Origin: Pseudoips prasinana
Lineage: Eukaryota; Arthropoda; Insecta; Lepidoptera; Nolidae
DNA: 64,000 nt
Reading direction: 5' to 3'
Assembly (NCBI GenBank): GCA_951640165.1
Contig: OX621248.1
Coordinates: forward strand, 124,001 to 188,000
Below are positions 1 to 10,837 of the stretch, piece after piece. The notes beneath the pieces are model-generated. The model saw only the letters and a program-made list of their open reading frames with translations, was not told the origin of the DNA and searched no databases. The translations under genes were made by a program, and so were the position numbers. Each line of letters opens with the position of its first letter. Position 1 is the first letter of the stretch.

Positions 1-690
1 CGAAGTTTTTTTATTTGTTACTTTTTAGTGTCTAGCTATGGGAAGGACTACGAAAGGTGCCGCGCGCCTCAAAACTATAGTTCCCAACAAACGAGAACGG
101 AAACAGAAATATCCTCCGAAAAAATGTTATTCGAAACTCTTTTTCACGTTCTTGTGAGACAGTGAAAGATCGAAAAGACCGTCCGAAAATTCATCAATCC
201 TTACATCTAGTATGGATTGATGATTTTTTTTTTAATTCAGTTCTTAGTATGGGGTACCCCCAAAAATGGCAGATATTCCGCATCAAACTAAAGAAGAATC
301 ACGTAAATCGGTTCATAAATCTCAGCGTAATGGGTAAAAAAGTGCACTTGTGCTAAAAGGTGCGCCTACATGCGCTTCCAAAGACGAGCTTGTACGCGCG
401 TATTAGATGCTAGTCGTCTGAAATTGTTCTTTATGTTCATGCCAGGACACATTTGAACAGTATGAGTCTAGCTAGGCTGGCTAAGATTTAAAACAAAGTG
501 TCAAAGACAGTTACATCGTCCACATAAACAAAAATTTTCATACAAAATTGTCCATAAAATTAAAACTACTGGGCCAAACTATACAAAATTTTTATGGGTC
601 CAAATGGCAACTATTTCGCATCAAACTAAAAAAGATTCACGTAAATCAGATCATAAATCTCTGAGTAATCCTCCTTTTGAAGTCGGTTAA
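1..690. repeat. Interspersed repeat family R1, copy 1 (edge-truncated)
   Basis: The first ~100 bases recur at 6102-6215. Bases ~205-350 recur in two pieces at ~7300-7345 and ~7552-7640. Bases ~362-690 recur at ~7646-8016. The order is kept, so this is a shorter version of the element at 6095-8016 and may continue left of the window. No coding capacity was recognised; the 64-codon reading frame at 162-356 lies inside the repeat and shows no domain. The family is not identified. Confidence 0.7.
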
Positions 691-2088
691 TAAAACTACA
701 CTACTCGTTCTATCTATACTCGTATAACAATGTGTTTCTAACATTATGTTAGTGTGCACAACACAACTTGCAAGCATGATTGCTATTGGCAATACATTCT
801 GTACCTACTGACAACTCTTTAGACGTACATGTGTATGTGTGACAATCCATTTCGGCGTTTTCAACATTTCACCTTGTATAGTGAAATACAAAATTATTAC
901 TTACTATTATATCGATAGAGCCTCCGCTAAATGAATGGTCTTGAATTGTAGAACAGCTCTTTTTGCTAAAAGGGTATCATATTCTCGCCACGGCACGGCG
1001 GGGCAACGGACACGTATTGGAACGTTTAGCACATAAACATGTTTCAAGGAAAGCCGTATAATTCCCTTACTAATTAAGCCTTCTAATGTACTGTTGATAA
1101 ATATTTTATGGAAAAATTCAATGATATTATATTATAAAAATATTATTATGACACGAATTAAAATATAAAATTATTTGTATAAATAATCCAAACTATCTAA
1201 ACCAAACCAATTACGACCTATAGATAATAAAGAATAAAAAATTGGACTTCGTATGTTTGTTTGTAGTGGATAAACCCAAAAATCACTTATACTATATTCA
1301 TCATAGGAAATCAACATTATCAGCTAATAACATAAAACAAAAATCACATTAATGTAACTCAAGCTATAAAAAATTGGTCTGTAAAAGGCACTATTTGGCG
1401 AACAGTACTTATTTAAAACCCGATTATTGTTACTATATATATCTATCTATATCTCCCGATGCGATGCTGCGGTCATTAGTCTGTGGATAACGAATAATCA
1501 ATTACATTTTATTCGAAATTACACGTATAAATAAAGATACATTTTAATATTGGTACGAGGCACAGCAATTAAAATTTTGAATTGCTTAATATTTACGCTC
1601 CGAAAGGGCACCTAAAATATATAATGAGCTAATATTTTATAAAACTTACTATAATACACCCAATTTGTTAGCAAATATGTTATTTGAACTTTCATAATCA
1701 TTTTGACGAACAAGACGAGCTTTGAATAACCCACATGCGTCTGTAAAGATTTTAGTACCTATCTATTTCCTGTATCATCTTATAATTAAATATCATTATT
1801 ATTATGTCTGCGACTAAGAGACATATCTATATCAACAAGTGCAATTTTTTCCATTTAATGGGACGTTGCCCCTGATGAATATACTAGGAATTTGAAAAAT
1901 TTATTAAGTTTGATTAATTAGTAGGATGAACACCTGCCTGTTTCTGGTACTTATTAGATTTAGATTGGCACAGGACTTGTTGCTATACTTTATAAACTTC
2001 TCCGAATGGACGCCAGCCCTCGGATTAAGCTCTAAGTCTAAAGGAAGTTTTTTCTAACGTAGAATACTAAAACAATAATAAATAAACA
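691..2088. other. AT-rich flank, nothing recognised
   Basis: No reading frame with recognisable protein features, no tRNA-like boxes and no clear repeat shared with the rest of the window. The (TA)-rich string near 1430-1450 is simple sequence. Confidence 0.5.
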
Positions 2089-2240
2089 TATCGATGGTGA
2101 AGTGTCAATATCTGCTAACTACGGAAATAAACACACATGAAAATCAACTGTAATATTCACTGATATCAGTTACTTTCAAGCTCAAATTCGTGTGTTCAAT
2201 TTGACGTAGTTAGAAGATATTGACTCTTCACCGTCGATAT
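2089..2240. mobile_element. Foldback (MITE-like) element, ~150 bp
   Basis: The left end (from 2089) reads as the reverse complement of the right end (to 2240). About 35 bases pair with few mismatches, including the strings ATCGATGGTGAAG and CTTCACCGTCGAT, and weaker pairing continues into the centre. There is no coding capacity. The layout fits a short non-autonomous DNA transposon, but I see no convincing target-site duplication. Confidence 0.6.
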
Positions 2241-2260
2241 CTGAAGTCACCACCCACAGA

Positions 2261-3050
2261 AACAATTTACAAATAAATAATAGTGTTAAAAAAACTAAAT
2301 AACACGCTTTATATAGAAACTGAACTAAAAAATAGAAAATCAATTTTAATAAAGAATAGTGTAGAAAAAATATAAATTAATAATCGTGAAAATTAAAAAA
2401 AAAAATTAAAAAGGCGTGGGGTGCTTTTGAACGTTTTATCGAAATGATAATCCTTCTTCTCATATCATCATCGTGTGGGCAGTGGTTACCTTAGTGTCAG
2501 AGTTGTTCAAGCCGCCTAATAGGCCTCTGACATGGCTTAACGACTATTGGCATATTGGCTATATGGCTACAAAAATAAGCTTAACGTGCCCCCTAAGCAC
2601 GGAGACGCTCAGAAAGTAAACCACTTCACCCATCTCTCACTATCGCCCACCTATGGGCTGACCGCGAGCCTAGTTGCTAGATCTCGCCAATCACTTAGTG
2701 ACCGGTGAGAGCATCTGGCTATGAGCGATCTGTCAATGCAATATTTGTAACTATTGACACTGCATGGTGTAGGCTCGCGGTCAGCCCATAGGCGGGCCCT
2801 ACGCTTTATTTAAAATAATACATTTTTTTATTATTTACACTATTATTAATTTATATTTACGGCCCAGGACATGTCCCAAATAATGTACCAGGACATTATT
2901 ATTATTTATTAAAATTAAGAATAGTCTAAGCTATTCTTAATTAAAATATATTTTTTATTTTTCAGTTTGGTTTCTACATAAAGCGTGTTTTTTTTAAACT
3001 ATTATTCATCTTCTACTTTTTAGTTTGGTTTACTTGTAAATGCGTCTTTT
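2261..3050. mobile_element. Non-autonomous element with long imperfect inverted ends
   Basis: The left segment (~2261-2350, containing ACACGCTTTATATAGAAAC) pairs with the right segment (~2940-3050, containing TTTCTACATAAAGCGTG). The ends extend to ACAAATAAATAATAG and its imperfect complement. The interior is non-coding and holds a second, tighter inverted repeat at 2645-2797. Probably a defective DNA transposon; the family is unknown. Confidence 0.55.
2645..2797. repeat. Inverted repeat nested in the 2261-3050 element
   Basis: GCCCACCTATGGGCTGACCG at 2645 is answered by CGGTCAGCCCATAGGCGGGC ending at 2797. The arms are ~28 bases with about two mismatches and enclose ~97 bases. The arms are markedly GC-rich against AT-rich surroundings, which suggests an independent insertion with its own inverted ends. 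Confidence 0.7.
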
Positions 3051-3532
3051 TAAAAATCTTATTTGGCAAAATGAATAATGGAATTATCTTATCAAATTAG
3101 TGTATTGTCATCGGTCCTCGATAGATTTACAAAGTTTGAATGAAATCTAACCGTTTAAAGGTGGGCAAAATCGAACCCAAAGGAGTCGGTTACAAAAAAA
3201 AAAAAACATACAAGTGACGGTAATATAAAGCGTGGAAAAATTAAACATATATGCCACATATAACAATAAACATTTTAGTAACGATTAACCCGGTGAATAT
3301 TTAGTTACAAAAAAATATTATTTTTGTAACTAAATATATTTTAAAACATTAATTAATTAACCCCTGTACCTTTACTTCACACTATTTCCTCATTTTCTTT
3401 TGTTTATATTTTGTGTGTACATTAATTATAATAAAAATAACATTTTTTTTTCTAAAATATTGATGAATTAAGAGACAAGGACAATTTCCCATGGTTGTGG
3501 CTAGAAGCGGCGTATGTACTGCACCGACTCAC

Positions 3533-3572
3533 CGACGACGCAGAGCGCCAGAGCGAGCCGCAAGCCAGCCAT
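3533..3572 (-). CDS. Candidate first coding exon with signal peptide
   Basis: Read on the minus strand, an ATG at 3572 opens MAGLRLALALCVV: a basic residue, then a hydrophobic run, the shape of a secretory signal peptide. After 13 codons plus one base comes a strong splice donor, G|GTGAGT (intron starts at 3532). A phase-1 junction straight after a signal peptide is common in secreted and receptor genes. The exon sits at the inner edge of the only GC-rich patch in the first 10 kb. Later exons would lie to the left, probably outside the window, so the product is unknown. It could be a chance match in a CpG-rich promoter. Confidence 0.4.
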
Positions 3573-3775
3573 GCTCGTTGTAGCCGCACTTGTATTCACA
3601 CTTCAGTACACTTCACGGCACTTCACTGCACTATTACATGAGTGTGTGGCGCGTCCGGGCGGCGCGTGCACAGTCAGGCGGCGCAGGCGACGCGCACTGT
3701 CGCCGCGCCCGACTTGTCACGTCGGGGCCCCACTCCGCGACACACCACTAGTGCCGCGGCACCGCAGCCTTGGCA
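3573..3775 (-). promoter_or_regulatory. GC-rich promoter/5' leader of the minus-strand candidate gene
   Basis: This ~200-base patch is strongly GC- and CpG-rich in otherwise AT-rich DNA. On the minus strand it ends in an AC/GTG-rich leader directly before the ATG at 3572. No TATA box stands out. Plus-strand reading frames here carry no recognisable protein features and are probably by-products of the base composition. Confidence 0.35.
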
Positions 3776-3810
3776 TTCATTTCTCAACCTTTTTTTTATT
3801 TTAATTAGAT

Positions 3811-3914
3811 TTATAAAATTTATTTTATTACAGAAATTATATTTAGCTAGCTCTTGACAATAACTTGATACGAGCTAGCTAAATATCATTTCTGTAATAA
3901 AATAAATTTTATAA
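3811..3914. repeat. Tight inverted repeat, 43-base arms, 18-base loop
   Basis: Arms 3811-3853 and 3872-3914 are reverse complements with about one mismatch. The right arm is the start of the LINE 3' fragment that follows. The uninterrupted relative on the minus strand near 10160-10220 has only one arm, so the left arm is an added inverted copy. Confidence 0.9.
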
Positions 3915-4070
3915 ATGTTTTCATACAAGATGTACCTAAATATCTATGTTACTAGAAATAATATCTTATGTATACAACTATATTACTACAAACATGTTCT
4001 GACTATTTACAAGCGCTTTTTTAAAGTCTATGTGAATAAAAACCTTTTTTATTTTATTTTATTTTAAATT
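3852..4070 (+). mobile_element. LINE 3' UTR fragment with (ATTTT)n tail
   Basis: Same sequence as the minus-strand stretch 9975-10215, including AAGCGCTTTTTTAAAGTCTA and the tail ATTTTATTTTATTTT. Only the 3' untranslated end is present, the usual outcome of 5' truncation. The parent family is the one whose reverse-transcriptase end lies at 44860-45920. Confidence 0.75.
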
Positions 4071-4403
4071 ATTTACAATCTATTGATTTCATTTACTTGC
4101 ACATTCGGAACCATCTTGACACCTTTATATTATACCCATTCCATAAGACTAATTTAATCTTCTACTATTCACATGTTCAAGCGGTTAGGTTCGTCTAACT
4201 AAAATAGTTAAGTAATTGTTTATGATTACCAAGTAGTTAGTAGAGTGATTATTTATGAACGTAGATTTTTATTAATGACATCTAGAGTTTAAAATTATGT
4301 GTGTATTAATATAACCCCTCTATCTGTTCTAAGAATAAATATTCTTATACCTAGACAAAAGTGAATTTCATTAGGTGTCATGAATGGCACGTTTATATTT
4401 CTA

Positions 4404-4725
4404 ACTAGCTGTGCCCCGCGGTTTTACACGCGTTAAATTTTATATATTATCATAGCTCCTCCCCCGTAGGTGATGGCGTGATAATATGTAGCCTATATGT
4501 CGACCCGACCTCTTAGTAATATTCATGAATTTTTTTTAGTAAATCCATGCAATACTTTTTGAGTTTAGCCTGGACATACATACAGACAAACAGACACACA
4601 GAAAAAAAATCTAAAAACTATATTTTTGGCTTCGATATCGATTGTAGATCACGCCCCAAGTATCCTTCTTAAAAATATTCAATGTACAATTTTGACTCTC
4701 CTACGATTTTATTATATGTATAGAT
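4404..4725 (-). mobile_element. Helitron-like non-autonomous element (3' end at 4404)
   Basis: On the minus strand the sequence ends in CCGCGGGGCACAGCTAGT. A final CTAGT preceded by a GC-rich hairpin is the Helitron 3' signature. The opposite end runs into an A-rich stretch and TATAGAT. Related copies are at 8010-8174, 9583-9830, 11270-11425 and 19504-19570. No helicase gene is present. The family assignment rests on the terminus alone. Confidence 0.5.
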
Positions 4726-4834
4726 AATTGCCTAACCTGCTGATCCTAAAGTTAAAATGTTACATAAATCTATTAATAATCAAATGAAATTTCACACACA
4801 TAATCAAGTTAATTTTATAATTATCTGTATAATA

Positions 4835-4920
4835 AAAATAAGTCGGGTTTTCCTTCCTGATTTCCACGGTTTTGCATTCGTTGGAAAGGTCTCGGGCTCC
4901 GTCAAACCTATTAATAGGTA
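4835..4920 (+). mobile_element. Helitron-like fragment, plus orientation
   Basis: Matches 8012-8110 (AATAAGTCGGGTTTTCCTTC and CATTCGTTGGAAAGGTCTCG), but ~27 bases present there are missing here and the 3' hairpin is lost. Confidence 0.5.
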
Positions 4921-4959
4921 GCACATACAAATTATAGTATTTCATTCATATTAAAGGTA

Positions 4960-6030
4960 TGACGTTTGTATAAGATTATAGATAGCTTCATCTCGTGGAA
5001 CGTCCAGTTGAGGGCGCTGGCCGGCAGGGTGAGGAAACTTATCGCGGTGTTTAGAAATCTCCGTCATAGTGCAGATTTTCATACACTGCGTATGGTTTAC
5101 TACTCGCTCTGCCAGTCAGTGCTGTCTTTTGGTATAACGGTCTGGGGTGGAGCTCCTAAGTCAAACTTACTGCAATTAGAGAGAGCGCAGAGAGCCGTTC
5201 TTAAGGTCATGACTTTCAAACACTCTCGGTACAGTACCACACAATTATACAAAGACTGCCAAGTTCTGACCGTGAGAAAGCTCTACGTGCTCAACACAGT
5301 ACTGCGCAAACATAGGTATCTGTCTTATGACCCACTCCTTACATTAAGACGTCGTAATACAAACGTTTGTACGGTTGAAAGCCGCAAAACAAAAATGGCG
5401 GAAAGACATTTCCTCTTTTTGGGTAGCAAATTATATAATTTAGCAAACAAATTTTGCAAAATATATGGAACCAATCTCCATCTTTGTAAAAGAAATCTGA
5501 TTGACTGGCTTATGACCCTTACATATGACGACGTAGAAAATTTCTTCTCAAACTCTTTAAGTTAATATATCCAGTCACAGTTCACCACCTCACACACATT
5601 CAAACACACCCTCTCACCCTCACACATACACACATGTACACACCCTCTCACACACCCCCTTACACACCCTTACATACACACTTTTAAGCATAGAGGCTTT
5701 ATTGTAATCTTAATTAGTTTATATGTAAAAATCTTGTATTAATTAATTTATTAATATTAATTTCACTTCTTCTAAATACACTCATAACTAATTGATTATT
5801 CCTAAATTCGCAGACACTCAATTAATAATAATTGTATTCATTAGGAAATTGGATTAAGAGAGAGCCCTGGCACCCATAACACAAGTTTAATCTTAGCTTG
5901 GGTGTCAGAGGATCACAACCTGCGTAGTGTACAATTTTTACAGATTAGAAATAACCAAATGTATGGATTTAGTCTTAAGTGAAATTGTACTTTCTGGAAA
6001 TAAAGTTATTATTATTATTATTATTATAAG
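4960..6030 (+). pseudogene. 5'-truncated LINE, C-terminal RT part and 3' UTR
   Basis: The open frame to 5565 codes ~195 residues typical of the region after the reverse-transcriptase palm in Jockey/CR1-type LINEs, for example VLSFGITVWGG and the LERAQRAVLK segment. The polymerase and endonuclease domains are absent. A CACA-rich 3' UTR follows and the copy ends in an (ATT)n tail at ~6005-6027. It belongs to a different family from the other LINEs here. It is a dead copy. Confidence 0.8.
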
Positions 6031-6373
6031 AGATGTATTAAATTAAATCTTTATTAAGATATTTTTGTATACTTTTTAGTTTTTGAAGTCGGTTTTTTTA
6101 AACGAAGTTTTTTTAATTTGTTACTTTTTAGTGTCTAGCTATGGGTAGGACTACGAATGTGCCGCGCGCCTCAAAACTATAGTTCCCAACAAACGAGAAC
6201 GGAAAATGTTGTTCGAAACTCTTTTTCACGTTCTTGTGAGACAGTGAAAGAACGAAAAGACCGTTTGTAAAGTAAGAAAAGCTACATAAAATTACGTTCA
6301 CTCTAAGAAAACTTGCACAGTACGAGTCTAGACTCGCTAAGATTCATGAAAGTCTGAACAGCAAGCGCATAGG

Positions 6374-6690
6374 TTAGGCCGTTTTTATGACCATCTAGCT
6401 AACGAGTCTGTGTGCTGAGGGCTTATAGATTAGGTCTTATTAATGATCGAATAGCCATCAACTCTGCTGAGCAGAGGGCATGAGTCTATGAAGACTAGGT
6501 CTTATTAATGATCGATTAGCCAACGAGTCTACTGAGCAAAGGGCTCATAGGTTAGGTCTTATCTATGATTGATTAGCTAATGAGTCTGCTGAGCAGAGGG
6601 CTGTTAGACTAGGTCTTATTCATGATCGATTAGCCATCTAGTGTACTGAGCAGAAGGCTCATAAACTAGGTCGTATTGATGATGAAGTCA
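6374..6690. repeat. Minisatellite, ~57-base unit, about six copies
   Basis: The string TAGGTCTTAT or a close variant recurs at about 6374, 6431, 6496, 6553, 6610 and 6667, a spacing of 57 bases with one of 65. Units share ATGATCGATTAGCCA and GAGTCTGCTGAGCAGAGGGC. The period is a multiple of three, but the frames contain stops, so it is not evidently coding. Confidence 0.85.
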
Positions 6691-6905
6691 ACGAGTCGAG
6701 AGAGTTCGAGTCGGACTCGCCCGTGAAAGGCGGACTGATTTTTTCCGTAGCAGCAAGTATTTGGGTTGATAGAATGGAAGGTAAATTGCGGTTTACTATT
6801 TATGACGCTTTAAAAAAACTTCTTACTAGATCTCGTTCAACAATTTTCGGTGGAAGTTTGCATGGTAATGTAAATCATCTATTTGTTTTAGTTTCATCAT
6901 TCTCA

Positions 6906-6963
6906 GGGGGGGGGGGGGGCGGGCATATTTTACGCCTTTAGATAAGATAAGATAAGATAAGAT
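6906..6963. repeat. Poly-G run followed by (GATAA)n
   Basis: About 13 consecutive G residues at ~6906-6918, then GATAAGATAAGATAAGATAA at 6942. The second string is the reverse complement of the (TTATC)n LINE tail seen at ~42630-42655. Confidence 0.85.
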
Positions 6964-7150
6964 TCTTTATTTGCGTTAAATGTGGTAGGTACATAGGTGG
7001 TAGGTTTTATTGTAGTTCTCACATTTAGCCAATTTCCGGCATACAAATATACATTTTAAAATTTAATAATTCATTATAGTATAATAAAAATATTTAAGAA
7101 TTTATACATACACTTATTTCTATAGATTAATGCCAAATAAATTTCTATTT
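6942..7150 (-). mobile_element. LINE 3' end, minus strand
   Basis: Read on the minus strand the segment ends in an AATAAAGAATCTTATC-type tail, the same tail type as the LINE ending at 42655. Only AT-rich 3' UTR is visible and there is no coding sequence. Confidence 0.5.
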
Positions 7151-8009
7151 ATAATTTTTATCATTAATCTTACATTGTAAAAACTCATTAATTGAATAAA
7201 AACAGGAAGTGTCTCTCGCGCAAACTATACAGTTAATAAAAAAATGATATTATAAACCTCAATATCATTTTCGAAGACCTAAACATAGATTCCCCACATG
7301 TATGGTTTGATGATTTTTTTAAATTCAGTTCTAAGTATGGGGTACCCCCAAATTTTATTGTTTGTTTTTCAATTTTTGTGTGTAAATGTGTGAATCTTAA
7401 TGCAGTTCACGGAATACATCTGCTTACCAAGTTTCAAAAGTATAGTTCTTATAGTTTCGGAAAAAAATGGCTGTGACATACGGACGGACAGACAGACATG
7501 ACAAATCCATAAGGTTTCCGTTTTTTGGCATTTGGCTAAAGAACCCTAAAAATGGCAGATATTCCGCATCAAACTAAAGAAGAATCACGTAAATCGGTTC
7601 ATAAATCTCAGCGTAATGGGTAAAAAAGTGCGCTTGTGCTAAAAGGTGCGCCTACATGCGCTTCCAAAAACGAGCTTGTACGCGCGTATTAAATACTAGT
7701 CGTCTGAAATTGTTCTTTATGTTCATGCCAGGACACATTTGAACAGTATTAGCCACCCTAGCTAGGGTGGCTAAGATTTAAAACAAAGACCGTTACATCG
7801 TCCACATAAACAAAAAATTTTCATACAAAAATGTCCATAAAATTAAAACTACTGGGCCAAACTATACAAAATTTTTATGGGACCAAATGGCAACTATTTC
7901 GCATCAAACTAAAAAAGAATCACGTAAATCGGATCATAAATCTCCGAGAAATCGGTGTACATACATAAAAAAAAAACCGGTGAACTTGAGAACCTCCTCC
8001 TTTTGAAGT

Positions 8010-8174
8010 CGGTTAAAAATAAGTCGGGTTTTCCTTCCTGACGCTATAACTCCAGAACGCACGAACCGATTTCCGCGGTTTTGCATTCGTTGGAAAGGTC
8101 TCGGGCTCCGTGAGGTTTATAGCAAAGAAAATTTATAAAATTTAACGCGGATAACACCGCGGGGCACAGCTAGT
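8010..8174 (+). mobile_element. Helitron-like 3' end (plus orientation)
   Basis: Ends with AACACCGCGGGGCACAGCTAGT-type sequence (hairpin plus CTAGT at 8174), followed by an A/T base. Shares its body with 4835-4920. Confidence 0.5.
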
Positions 8175-8289
8175 ATGTTATCAATAAACTTACAAACGTT
8201 TATGGTGTATACTACTATATATAAGAGTCATTAGGACGTAAATGAGCTCTTTTTATATATTGCATAACTAAATCTATTCCATCCCACTA

Positions 8290-8577
8290 TTAATAATAAG
8301 TGCACGTTATCCACGATTGTGCGAGTAGGTAATACATAATTGACAAAATTGTTCCATAATGTTTGTTGTTTGTTAGCATAACGCTGCCGTCAGCGTTTGG
8401 AACAGGTCGCAAGGTCAAGGCTTCCCCCTCTACTTGGACCCACGCTTCTTCTGGTGGAAACTTTCTATGTTTATATTCAAGTGGCTTCTCAAGCCGCATG
8501 GTGACGTAATGACCAATCGGAATCTCGCTATCATCTTTCATAATATAAAGATAGCATACAATATTTGAACAGATCAT
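8290..8577 (-). CDS. Unrecognised 83-95 codon minus-strand frame, possible exon
   Basis: The centre of the frame (MKDDSEIPIGHYVTMRLEKP and, further on, EEAWVQVEGEALTLRPVPNA) has balanced amino-acid composition and looks like real protein rather than random AT-rich translation. The last ~20 residues, after NNKHYG, look like intron or UTR. I do not recognise the family. There is no obvious splice acceptor with a good pyrimidine tract and no clean donor, so it may be a fragment of a retrocopied or decayed gene, or an exon with weak splice sites. The context gives no clue. Confidence 0.35.
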   Translation of the reverse strand: MICSNIVCYLYIMKDDSEIPIGHYVTMRLEKPLEYKHRKFPPEEAWVQVEGEALTLRPVPNADGSVMLTNNKHYGTILSIMYYLLAQSWITCTYY

Positions 8578-9256
8578 TCAATGGTAGGTAGGTTATTGGT
8601 TATGTATGTCATGTATGTGTTAACTAGTAAGTATAAGAATTCTAACTATATGCGCAAAGTGGACCTTTGTGCTTCTAGGATGATAAAATCCAACAGCTAT
8701 CATATTTGAATTTTGAATCGTCATATAAACATTTCAAAATAGTAGTTACTAATAATAATAGATTTTGAACATAAATATGAAGAAACCCGAACGTTTGTGA
8801 TAGTTACAAGATTCAATCCACCAAGAACTAACACCACAAAGCTTACTGTTGGAACACAATGTCACCTACATTTTTCTTTTATGAGTCAATGGTTAAATGT
8901 AAAATATCTACATCCAAAAGAAGCCTATTATAAAATAAATCTAAAATACCGTCTCAAGAATGTATGTTTAAACAACCCCTTTATAATGTTTTATTTCTAG
9001 TTTAATGTTCTTATTTAGATTAAACAAGCAAAATCATCCTGAAGTTTCAAATCGCAGACAACAGATGGCGCTGCCAGTTTAAACTTGCATAATGAGGTCA
9101 TGCTTAAACGCTCTTCGAAATAGAGAGGCAATTTATTTTTCCATTGTATAAATATAATAAAAGGAGTAATTATTGCCAGAACGTGTGTTACATACAGATG
9201 TTACGGTTATGATTTAATGAAACTTAACACTTATGCCGTGATATGGATTTATATGA
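8578..9256. other. No gene recognised
   Basis: AT-rich; the small frame at 8797-9000 shows no domain or splice context. Confidence 0.4.
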
Positions 9257-9440
9257 TTACAACTTCATCATCATAGTCATATCAGCCGAAAGCCTTCCAC
9301 AGCTGGACAAAGGCTTTCCCCAACGATCCATAACCTTAGGGGTTCTATTATGAATTGGGTACGAGGCAGTCCCAAGTAAGTAGCACATTAAAATTATCGT
9401 AGACCGGTGGGACAGCCCAATACTGGAACATTGGATGTGC
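9257..9440. repeat. Dispersed-repeat fragment
   Basis: Contains CATCATAGTCATATCAGCCG and CAGCTGGACAAAGGC, strings I associate with a very common lepidopteran dispersed repeat. A shorter related piece (GTCCACTTCTGGACAAGTGC) is at ~13388-13425. Assigned by resemblance only. Confidence 0.4.
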
Positions 9441-9582
9441 AAACATATACTAGTAGGGTGTTTTTTTGAATGTTTAGTTTTAAGGTATTAACTAACAATA
9501 GTTTTTAAATTTTTTATAATCAGCACGCTTGGCAAACAGTTTATAATTGACATAACATTATTACTTTTTATATATTTAACTA

Positions 9583-9830
9583 GCTGTGCCCGCGACTTCG
9601 TCCGCGTGTTAATTAGCTTATTTTGTTTTTTAGTAAAATAAATGACTTTGTCTGAAATAAAAGTAGCCTAAGTTACTCCTTATTACATCCGCTACCTGCC
9701 AATAAAAGTCCCGTCAAAATCGGTCCAGCCGTTTCACAGATTAGCCGGAACAAACAGACAGACAGACAGACAAAAATAGAAAAAAAATTTATTTTGGTGT
9801 ATGTACCGTATATATATTCATATTTATGTA
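9583..9830 (-). mobile_element. Helitron-like element, minus orientation
   Basis: Begins ACTAGCTGTGCCCGCGACTT, so on the minus strand it ends in a GC hairpin plus CTAGT. The other side has CCGTTTCACAGATTAG and a (GACA)n run. Same layout as 4404-4725 but a diverged subfamily. Confidence 0.5.
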
Positions 9831-9843
9831 GTAAAAACCAGTT

Positions 9844-9931
9844 ATTTCAATATTACAAACAGACACTCCAATTTTATTTATTTGTATATTTCAATATTAC
9901 AAACAGACACTCCAATTTTATTTATTTGTAT
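9844..9931. repeat. Perfect 44-base tandem duplication
   Basis: ATTTCAATATTACAAACAGA through TTTATTTGTAT occurs twice back to back, 9844-9887 and 9888-9931, with no mismatch. It looks recent. Confidence 0.95.
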
Positions 9932-9974
9932 AGATAATTGCATGCAATGACATGTCCATAACAACACCTATTTA

Positions 9975-10837
9975 CGTCACAAGTAAATAAATAAAATAAA
10001 ATAAAATAAATAAATAAAAAAGGTTTTTATTCACGTAGACTTTAAAAAAGCGCTTGTAAATAGTCAGAACATGTTTGTAGTAATATAGTTGTATACATTA
10101 GATATTATTTCTAGTAACATAGATATTTAGGTACATCTTGTATGAAAACATTTATAAAATTTATTTTATTACAGAAATGATATTTAGCTAGCTCGTATCA
10201 AGTTATTGTCAAGAGATTATGTTTAATTATCTAGTTTAAGTCTAATATTTTTACTACATATTGTCAATGGTTCTGTCTATATTAAAGGTATTATTATTAT
10301 GACGGACCTTGTGTTAATAACGACGGTCGCGCTTTAATGCTACCACCGGATCCAATGCGCCCCAACTGAGAAGACCCAGCGAAACAAACTCAGTGGGTTC
10401 ATCTACTACCGGTTTCAACACGACCCAGTTGAGACGGTCCGGCGAAACATACTCAAGCGGGCATGAACACGGGATTTGGTCCAATTAGAGTAATTATTTA
10501 GTAGGCAAACACAATATATGCTCGATCGGTTGTCTGAATGCTTATTATTTTAGATTATATTTAGGTATACAAAAGAAAAACTTCGAAACAATAACATTAT
10601 TCATTTTGAGACAGAGTCAATAATTTTAAATTAAGTATATGATAGCAATCATTTACAGATAGTTCACGTAACACAGCAGATCAGTCATGTCTATATGGCT
10701 ACAAGATCTCCAGCGAGCAATGTGCAGGTAGGAAGTGAGAGCCAGACGTCTTTGTCATCGATGTACTCTTTAGTGGTGTAATAACCCCTAGCCATAAGTA
10801 TACGTTTAATATGTGTTTTAAAACTTGTGTCAGACAA
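9975..10837 (-). mobile_element. 5'-truncated LINE, minus strand, with full 3' UTR
   Basis: On the minus strand it starts with the end of a reverse-transcriptase ORF (the frame continuing into LLAGDLVAI and a stop). A ~700-base 3' UTR follows, ending in an (ATAAA)n tail near 9975. The first part matches 45470-45917 (plus strand) and the last part matches 3852-4070, so the three copies together define the 3' end of one family. Confidence 0.75.

Larger units (their letters stand above)
6095..8016. repeat. Interspersed repeat family R1, long copy
   Basis: Shares its left end (6102-6215) and right part (7552-8016) with the copy at 1-690. In between it holds a 57-base minisatellite, a G homopolymer and a minus-strand LINE tail, at least partly later insertions. 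No coding sequence was recognised; the 72-codon frame at 6723-6941 ends in the G-run and has no domain. Confidence 0.6.

Noticed and set aside
3514..3857. Plus-strand frames of 71-96 codons in the GC-rich patch.
   Set aside because: Low-complexity translation without domain; the minus strand offers a better first-exon model.
5575..5680. CA/CACA-rich tandem block as a possible CRISPR or satellite.
   Set aside because: Irregular CACA-rich LINE 3' UTR sequence; no constant repeat-spacer structure anywhere in the window.
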